Part shown: piece by piece, positions 58,668 through 64,000 of the stretch | Layout of the letters: each line of letters begins with the position of its first letter | Numbering within the stretch: the stretch's first letter is position 1 | Made by a program: the position numbers and the translations under genes | The notes under the pieces: generated by a model | Database searches by the model: none | Seen by the model: the letters and a program-made list of their open reading frames with translations, nothing else | What the model was told of the DNA's origin: nothing | Source of the DNA: Paenibacillus oenotherae | GTDB lineage: Bacteria > Bacillota > Bacilli > Paenibacillales > Paenibacillaceae | Reading direction: 5' to 3' | Assembly: GCF_019443105.1 (NCBI RefSeq) | Contig: NZ_JAHZIJ010000011.1 | Location: 99,966 to 163,965 of the forward strand | Length of the DNA stretch: 64,000 bases

Positions 58668-58994
58668 ATAATTGTTATATGATGTCGATCCAGTGAAGGG
58701 ACCGCGTCGTTCAGTGAGCACCTACCCAGAGAGGGATTCCATGGCTGCAAGAATCCTTGGCGTGTATGAACGGACAGACTTCCCGGAGGACAGTCGGTGA
58801 ACATATGTTGGCGAACCATTGCCAGCTAATCATTAGCCGGTCTGCGTAGTCGGGCGTTAACCGATCAAGCGAAATGCAGATGTCTATTCGGACATCGGAC
58901 ATTTCGAAAGTGTGGGTGGTACCACGGTAGCTTAGCAAATGCGCAGCTCTCGTCCCTTTGCCTTGTTTGAGGTGGAGGACGGGGGCTTTTTTGA
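58668..58994 (+). promoter_or_regulatory. T-box riboswitch of hisS-aspS, specifier reads GAC
   Basis: T-box core GTGGGTGGTACCACGG at 58911-58926. The terminator hairpin pairs agctctcgtcc (about 58945-58955) with ggacgggggct, followed by TTTTTT. In stem I, CGTTCA (about 58707-58712) pairs with TGAACG (58767-58772), and GGGA pairs with TCCC (58781-58784). The specifier-loop strand between them is GACAGACT; the triplet at the specifier position (58777-58779) is GAC, an Asp codon. The first triplet of the strand is also GAC. tRNA-Asp is therefore the likely ligand. Confidence 0.9.
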
Positions 58995-59028
58995 TGTTTG
59001 AGAAGCTGAATTGAATAGGGGGATAGCT

Positions 59029-60309
59029 ATGGGATTTCAGAAACAGCCAGGCACGCAGGATTTTCTGCCGGGCGCAGTCGAGCGCTGGCAGTTCGTAGAG
59101 AGCAAAGCGCGTGATATTTGCCGACGGTTTAATTTTCGCGAAATTCGCACGCCGATCTTTGAAGCAACGGAATTGTACCAGCGCAGTGTTGGCGAGACAA
59201 CCGATGTTGTAGAGAAAGAGATGTACACGTTCATGGATCGCGGCAATCGCAGCATTACACTGAGACCGGAAGGAACGGCTGGAGCTGTTCGCGCTTTTGT
59301 AGAGAACAAGCTGTATGGCGAGCCGGATTTGACGAAGCTGTATTACATCGGCCCTATGTTCCGGTATGAGCGCCAACAAGCAGGACGCTATCGGCAATTC
59401 CACCAGTTTGGTGTTGAAGCGCTGGGCGCTGTCGATCCTGCGCTCGATGCGGAGGTGATCGCGCTTGGCTACACCTTCTATACAGAGGTCGGTCTGAAGG
59501 GGGTAGGGGTTGAGATTAACTCCGTAGGCACACCTGCTGTAAGGGCGGCATTCCGCGAGCGGCTGCTGCAGTTCCTTGAGCCCAAGCGCGAGCTGCTCTG
59601 CAAGGACTGCCAGTCACGGATCGACCGCAATCCGCTTAGGGTGCTGGACTGCAAGGTTGATCAGCAGCACTTCGAAGGCGCCCCGTCGATTCTTGATAGT
59701 CTGGATGAGGAATGCCAGACGCACTTCGATGCGCTTCAAGGCCACCTGAGCGGTATGAATATTCCGTTCACGATTAATCCGAGGCTTGTGCGCGGACTTG
59801 ACTACTATACACACACGGCCTTCGAATTCAAAGCTGAAGGCATCGGCGCCATCGATACGATCGGCGGAGGCGGACGCTACAACGGGCTTGTAGCGGATAT
59901 CGGGGGCCCCGATCAGCCGGGCGTCGGTCTCGGTCTTGGTCTGGAGCGGACAGTTATTCTGCTCGAGAAGCAGGGCGTGGAGCTCGACAACCTGAGTGGT
60001 GTCGATGTTTATCTGGTTGGTCTTGGCGAAGCGGCGGATCGCGAGGTCACGAGGCTGCTGCATGGCCTGAGGCTGCGCGGCATCGCCGCCGAGCGGGATT
60101 ACCAAGGCCGCAAGATGAAGGCGCAGATGAAATCTGCGGATCGGCTGCAGGTGCGTTACACGGCCATTCTTGGCGATGACGAGCTTGAGCGGGGCGAGAT
60201 CGCTTTGAAGGATATGTCCACAGGCGAGCAGCGGGTTGTTCCGCTTCAGGAACTGGCGGATGTAATTATTGGTGCGTCATTAACGAATATTAATAATAAG
60301 GGAGTGTAA
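59029..60309 (+). CDS. hisS: Histidine--tRNA ligase
   Basis: 426 aa, class II synthetase. Motif 2 with MFRYERQQAGRYRQFHQFG, the histidine loops RGLDYYTHTAFEF and GGGGRYNGL, motif 3 GVGLGLGLERT, and a C-terminal anticodon-binding domain (about 330-420). ATG at 59029 has AGGGGGA upstream; the frame is open six codons earlier. Under the upstream T-box and 6 bases before aspS. Confidence 0.98.
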   Translation: MGFQKQPGTQDFLPGAVERWQFVESKARDICRRFNFREIRTPIFEATELYQRSVGETTDVVEKEMYTFMDRGNRSITLRPEGTAGAVRAFVENKLYGEPDLTKLYYIGPMFRYERQQAGRYRQFHQFGVEALGAVDPALDAEVIALGYTFYTEVGLKGVGVEINSVGTPAVRAAFRERLLQFLEPKRELLCKDCQSRIDRNPLRVLDCKVDQQHFEGAPSILDSLDEECQTHFDALQGHLSGMNIPFTINPRLVRGLDYYTHTAFEFKAEGIGAIDTIGGGGRYNGLVADIGGPDQPGVGLGLGLERTVILLEKQGVELDNLSGVDVYLVGLGEAADREVTRLLHGLRLRGIAAERDYQGRKMKAQMKSADRLQVRYTAILGDDELERGEIALKDMSTGEQRVVPLQELADVIIGASLTNINNKGV

Positions 60310-60315
60310 TTGATT

Positions 60316-62124
60316 ATGATGTTGAAAACTCATTCTTGCGGCCAGCTTTCCAAAGCGGAAGTCGGCCAAACCGTAACACTGAACGGCTGGGTACAGCGCC
60401 GTCGCGATCTTGGAGGCGTATTGTTTATTGATCTGCGTGACCGTACAGGGATTGTACAAATCGTGTTCAACCCTGATTTCTCCGGTGATGCGCTGGCGAT
60501 TGCCGACCGTGCCCGTAATGAGTTCGTCCTTGCTGTCAAAGGTCAAGTGGTGGAGCGCGACTCTGAGACTGTCAATACGAACATCGCAACGGGTGAAATT
60601 GAAATCCGCGTAACGGAAATTGAAATTATGAATGCGGCCAAAACACCGCCGTTCCCAATTGAGGATGGCGTAGAGGTGGATGAGTCGATTCGATTGAAAT
60701 ATCGTTATCTTGACCTGCGTCGTCCTGAAATGCAGAAGACGCTGCTTCTTCGTTCCAAATCGGCGAAGATATTCCGCGACTTCCTCGACGGCGAAGGCTT
60801 CATTGATGTAGAAACACCGATCCTGACGAAAAGCACCCCGGAAGGGGCACGCGATTATTTGGTGCCAAGCCGCGTTCATCAAGGCGAATTTTTCGCTTTG
60901 CCGCAATCGCCGCAAATTTTCAAGCAATTGCTCATGGTCAGTGGTGTTGAGCGCTATTATCAGATCGCCCGCTGCTTCCGCGACGAGGATCTGCGTGCAG
61001 ACCGCCAGCCGGAATTTACCCAAGTGGACATTGAGACCTCCTTCTTGTCCCAGGATCAATTGCTTGATTTGATGGAGCAGCTTGCTGTCAAGCTGTTCAA
61101 GGAAACCGTTGGTGTTGATCTTCCTGTGCCATTCCAGCGGATCACGTATGCGGATGCGATGAACAAATATGGTTCGGATAAGCCGGACCTGCGCTTTGGA
61201 CTTGAGATGGAGGACATCACCGATATCGTATCGAGCAGTGATGTGAAGGTATTCGCATCTGTAGCGGCAGGCGGCGGTGTTGTTAAAGCGTTGAATGCCA
61301 AAGGATGTGCCAGCTGGAGCCGCAAGGAGCTTGACGACCTGCAGCCGTTCGCGGCGCGTTACGGCGGCAAAGGTCTTGCATGGGTCACGGTGAAGGAAGG
61401 CGAATGGCGCGGACCGATCGTGAAGTTTTTCAAGCCGGAAGAGATTGCTGCGCTTACCGAGCGTCTTGCCGTGGAAGAGGGCGACCTCCTGCTGTTCTCA
61501 GCGGATAAGAAGAAGGTCGTTGCTGACGTTCTTGGCAACCTGCGCCTGAAGATCGGCAAGGATCTTGGCCTGATCAACGAGTCGGAGTTCAAATTCGCAT
61601 GGGTGGTTGACTTCCCGCTGCTGGGCTGGGATGAAGAGGCGAAACGTTATGTAGCCGAGCATCATCCGTTCACTCGTCCGCATGATGAGGATGTTCACTT
61701 GTTCGAGAGCGACCCAGGCCAAATTCGGGCGCAGGCGTATGACCTCGTGTTGAACGGCTATGAGGTGGGCGGCGGTTCGATGCGTATTTATAAGCGTGAT
61801 GTGCAGGAGCAAATGTTCAAAGCGCTTGGCTTCTCCCCAGAGGAAGCGCATGAGAAGTTCGGATTTTTGCTGGATGCGTTTGAATACGGTACGCCACCGC
61901 ATGGCGGCATTGCGTTTGGCTTCGACCGACTGGTTATGCTTCTTGCAGGACGTACGAATCTGCGTGAGACGATCGCATTCCCTAAGACAGCAAGCGCAAC
62001 AGATCTTCTATGCGATGCGCCGTCGGAAGTCGAGCTGTCGCAGCTTCAGCAGCTGCATATCCGCACCATTCCAAAGCCAGTCAAGCAGCCTGAGGCGGCG
62101 GCAACTGGCGGCACGCAGAATTAA
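60316..62124 (+). CDS. aspS: Aspartate--tRNA ligase
   Basis: 602 aa, bacterial-type class II AspRS. N-terminal OB anticodon domain ([20 protein letters not shown]), [13 protein letters not shown], motif 2 [19 protein letters not shown], a GAD insertion domain (about 290-420) and motif 3 near 530-545 ([13 protein letters not shown]). ATG at 60316 follows GGGAGTG. Shares the hisS T-box transcript. Confidence 0.98.
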   Translation: MMLKTHSCGQLSKAEVGQTVTLNGWVQRRRDLGGVLFIDLRDRTGIVQIVFNPDFSGDALAIADRARNEFVLAVKGQVVERDSETVNTNIATGEIEIRVTEIEIMNAAKTPPFPIEDGVEVDESIRLKYRYLDLRRPEMQKTLLLRSKSAKIFRDFLDGEGFIDVETPILTKSTPEGARDYLVPSRVHQGEFFALPQSPQIFKQLLMVSGVERYYQIARCFRDEDLRADRQPEFTQVDIETSFLSQDQLLDLMEQLAVKLFKETVGVDLPVPFQRITYADAMNKYGSDKPDLRFGLEMEDITDIVSSSDVKVFASVAAGGGVVKALNAKGCASWSRKELDDLQPFAARYGGKGLAWVTVKEGEWRGPIVKFFKPEEIAALTERLAVEEGDLLLFSADKKKVVADVLGNLRLKIGKDLGLINESEFKFAWVVDFPLLGWDEEAKRYVAEHHPFTRPHDEDVHLFESDPGQIRAQAYDLVLNGYEVGGGSMRIYKRDVQEQMFKALGFSPEEAHEKFGFLLDAFEYGTPPHGGIAFGFDRLVMLLAGRTNLRETIAFPKTASATDLLCDAPSEVELSQLQQLHIRTIPKPVKQPEAAATGGTQN

Positions 62125-62181
62125 TCCCGCTGCAGATGGGTTATCATGCCAGTTCTGTTGGCCTAAGGAGGCGTTAACATA

Positions 62182-62937
62182 ATGCTGCATCAATTCTCAC
62201 GTACAGAGCTTGCTATCGGTCCGGAAGGACTTGAGCTCATGAAGGGGAGCACAGTTGCTGTTCTTGGCATTGGCGGCGTCGGTTCAATTGCGGCAGAGGC
62301 GCTGGCGAGAACCGGAGTAGGGCGTCTTATTCTGATCGATAAGGACGTTGTGGACATCACGAATATTAACCGGCAGATACATGCGCTTACAACAACCGTC
62401 GGACAGCCCAAGGCGGACTTGATGCGTGACCGGATCCAGCTCATTAATCCGGAATGCGAGGCCATTTCACTGCGGATGTTCTACACCGAGGAAACGTATG
62501 AGAAGCTGTTCGAGTATCCGCTTGATTATGTGGTGGATGCTTCGGACACCATTTCGTACAAGATCCATCTGATCAAGCAATGCCTGGAGCGCAAAATCCC
62601 GATTATATCGAGCATGGGCGCTGCGAACAAGATGGATCCTACCCGGTTTCAGGTGGCGGACATTTCGAAGACCTCCATGGACCCCATTGCCCGAGTTGTA
62701 CGGCAGCGGCTGCGCAAGGAAGGGATCAAGAAGGGCGTCAAGGTCGTATTCTCTACAGAAGAGCCGCAGAAGCCGCGTGAGGATGTCACGCAGCGGATCG
62801 TGCCTGAGCATGCTCCGGAAATCCGCAAAGCGCAGCAGCCACCGGCGAGCAATGCTTTTGTGCCGCCTGTAGCCGGGCTTATTATGGTAAGTGTAGTCGT
62901 TAAGGACTTGTTGGCCTCAGGAGGACAGACACAATGA
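62182..62937 (+). CDS. tcdA: tRNA threonylcarbamoyladenosine dehydratase
   Basis: 251 aa. E1/ThiF-like ATPase that cyclises t6A-37 in tRNA. Nucleotide motif VLGIGGVGS (about 27-35), DxDxVxxxNxNRQ as DKDVVDITNINRQ, and SSMGAANKMDPTRF. ATG after AAGGAGGCG. Position after aspS matches B. subtilis (yrvM). Confidence 0.94.
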   Translation: MLHQFSRTELAIGPEGLELMKGSTVAVLGIGGVGSIAAEALARTGVGRLILIDKDVVDITNINRQIHALTTTVGQPKADLMRDRIQLINPECEAISLRMFYTEETYEKLFEYPLDYVVDASDTISYKIHLIKQCLERKIPIISSMGAANKMDPTRFQVADISKTSMDPIARVVRQRLRKEGIKKGVKVVFSTEEPQKPREDVTQRIVPEHAPEIRKAQQPPASNAFVPPVAGLIMVSVVVKDLLASGGQTQ

Positions 62938-63596
62938 ATATTGAGCTTATGAAAAAGCTGAAGCTATCGCATGGCATTTCCGCGCTGGTTCTGCAGCCTC
63001 CATACGAAGCATATGTGGAAGAGCTGGAGCTTGGCGAAGAATCGACCGTGTATGATAAAAGCAAGGCGGGCACCTATGATTTCGTCCAGCTGTTCGCGAA
63101 GGATATCGCAGATCTGGAGGAGCATGCTCCTGAAGCGCTGGAGGCGGTGAAGCGGGATGGACTCCTGTGGATCTGCTACCCCAAGGGCACTTCCAAGCTG
63201 AAAAGCGATTTGAACCGCGACCGCGGCTGGAAATCAGTTCATGACGAGGGCTGGGAAGGCATTGCGCTCATCTCGATTGATGATACGTGGTCAGCAATGA
63301 GACTGCGTCCAAAGGATGCCATTAAGAGCGGCGCGGGGTCACGTCGTGCATCGTCGAGCAAATCGGACCGCGCGGCTTCTTCGGAGCAGGATCTTGTCGT
63401 ACCGCAGGATTTGACAGCTGCGTTTGCCAATGCGCCAGAGGCGGAGGCGTTCTTCACTGGACTTGCCCCGTCGCATCGCAAGGAGTATATCCGTTGGATT
63501 AACGAATCCGTGAAGGAAGAGACGCGCGCGAACCGGATTGTGGGGACGATCGAGAAGCTGCAGGGTAAGCTCAAGCGTCCATCGGACAAAGGATAA
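62934..63596 (+). CDS. YdeI/OmpD-associated family protein
   Basis: 220 aa. The C-terminal part (about 160-215) has the YdeI motif FFTGLAPSHRKEYIRWI and ETRANRIVGTIEKL; the N-terminal part (about 1-120, with DGLLWICYPKGTSKLKSD) resembles DUF3052. A Ser/Arg-rich linker joins them. Function unknown; YdeI homologues were linked to peptide resistance. ATGA overlap with tcdA suggests coupling. Confidence 0.8.
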   Translation: MNIELMKKLKLSHGISALVLQPPYEAYVEELELGEESTVYDKSKAGTYDFVQLFAKDIADLEEHAPEALEAVKRDGLLWICYPKGTSKLKSDLNRDRGWKSVHDEGWEGIALISIDDTWSAMRLRPKDAIKSGAGSRRASSSKSDRAASSEQDLVVPQDLTAAFANAPEAEAFFTGLAPSHRKEYIRWINESVKEETRANRIVGTIEKLQGKLKRPSDKG

Positions 63597-63605
63597 AAAG
63601 GCAGA

Positions 63606-63890
63606 GGGAGTTGTCCAGAAAGTTCTTTATGGAATTCCCAACTCCCACTTTAAGAAGCTGTACGATGCGGAATGCCTGCGATCATGGGACATTTGATATG
63701 CTCCTCACCAGAGGACGATCCATAATTCAAACGCCGAGACAAGCGAGATGCGTAGTACGCGATGCGCGAGCTAGGCGAAACCTGCGAAACGGCATGTATT
63801 TGCTCGTTTCTAGCCCCATAAAGGTGAAATGCCTGCCAGAGCGCAGGTATTTCACCTTCTTTTCTCCTTAACGGCAGAAATTTTGCAAAG
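63606..63890. repeat. Interspersed MITE-like repeat, copy 3, truncated
   Basis: Starts with gggagttgtccagaaagtt, the same left end as the other copies. It shares with copy 1 the stretches around ctcctcaccagaggacgat and aattcaaacgccgag, and has the hairpin aaggtgaaatgcctgc / gcaggtatttcacctt (63821-63858). Similarity stops near 63885, before the second half of the element, so the right end is missing or displaced by the following sequence. Confidence 0.75.
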
Positions 63891-63930
63891 AACCACAAGC
63901 ACCAAATACAGAGGGGAATTTTACAAAAAG

Positions 63931-64000
63931 AAGAGGTTCCTGTACCGTAGATAGTAACGACACCCCTACGGAAAGGAAACCTCTTGCCTACAATCGTATC
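63931..64000 (+). other. Hairpin and possible 5' end of a transposase gene
   Basis: Long stem aagaggttcc / ggaaacctctt with inner ccgtag / ctacgg (63931-63985). A TTG at 63984 preceded by GGAAAGG opens a frame reading MPTIV at the window edge. Such hairpins are common at the start of insertion-sequence genes. Cannot be confirmed from 17 bases. Confidence 0.3.

Overview
The window looks like a 64 kb stretch of chromosome from a spore-forming Bacillota bacterium, most likely a Paenibacillus or close relative. The basis is the dense set of sporulation genes (spoVID, spoIIB, spoIVFA/FB, spo0B, safA-like, bofC, spoIID-like, spoVB), a gene order that follows the Bacillus subtilis valS-to-tcdA region, AGGAGG-type ribosome binding sites with frequent GTG/TTG starts, and features more typical of Paenibacillaceae than Bacillus (an RNase E/G gene, rodA after minD, a DUF4321 gene before maf, a tandem CBM21 protein). 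The genus is an inference. I see no rRNA, tRNA, CRISPR array or complete insertion sequence.

Layout. 1-7560: spoVID, then a valine T-box, valS, folC and murC, closed by a strong terminator. 7646-8172: first copy of an interspersed repeat. 8428-18914: spoIIB, DUF4321, maf, radC, mreBCD, minCD, rodA, spoIVFA, spoIVFB, i.e. cell shape, septum placement and the sigma-K checkpoint. 18947-20188: RNase E/G. 20192-22473: a reverse-strand cassette (Sm-like repeat protein, ArsB-type permease, small membrane peptide) that separates RNase E/G from rplU. 22605-29887: rplU-prp-rpmA, spo0B-obgE, pheB-hom-thrB-pheA. 30074-40298: safA-like LysM protein, bofC, ruvCAB, a DCC-family protein, spoIID-like, queA-tgt-yajC. 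40403-40876: second repeat copy. 40882-45347: PAP2 phosphatase, TIGR04086 protein, DUF421 protein, spoVB, comN. 45411-56543: secDF, CDF transporter, recJ-apt, relA, dtd, small ORF, hemZ. 56544-57620: a non-coding, repeat-rich island. 57624-58415: secreted starch-binding protein. 58634-63596: T-box, hisS-aspS, tcdA, YdeI-like protein. 63606-64000: third, truncated repeat copy and a possible transposase start.

The core genes are ordinary and syntenic. Several are coupled by 4-base stop/start overlaps (mreC-mreD, recJ-apt, ruvC-ruvA, thrB-pheA, tcdA-YdeI). Pairs that act together sit together: Prp trims the N-terminal extension of L27 encoded two genes on; SpoIVFA controls the protease SpoIVFB; QueA and Tgt act in queuosine synthesis; RuvABC resolve recombination junctions.

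The most unusual content lies between genes: a MITE-like family present three times (about 470-530 bp, with imperfect terminal inverted repeats and internal hairpins), a 118-bp tandem array after hemZ in which every unit carries two hairpins, a 140-bp nested palindrome beside it, an operator-like inverted repeat before the permease cassette, and a hisS-aspS T-box whose specifier reads as Asp (GAC) rather than His. No clear new defence or metabolic system was found.
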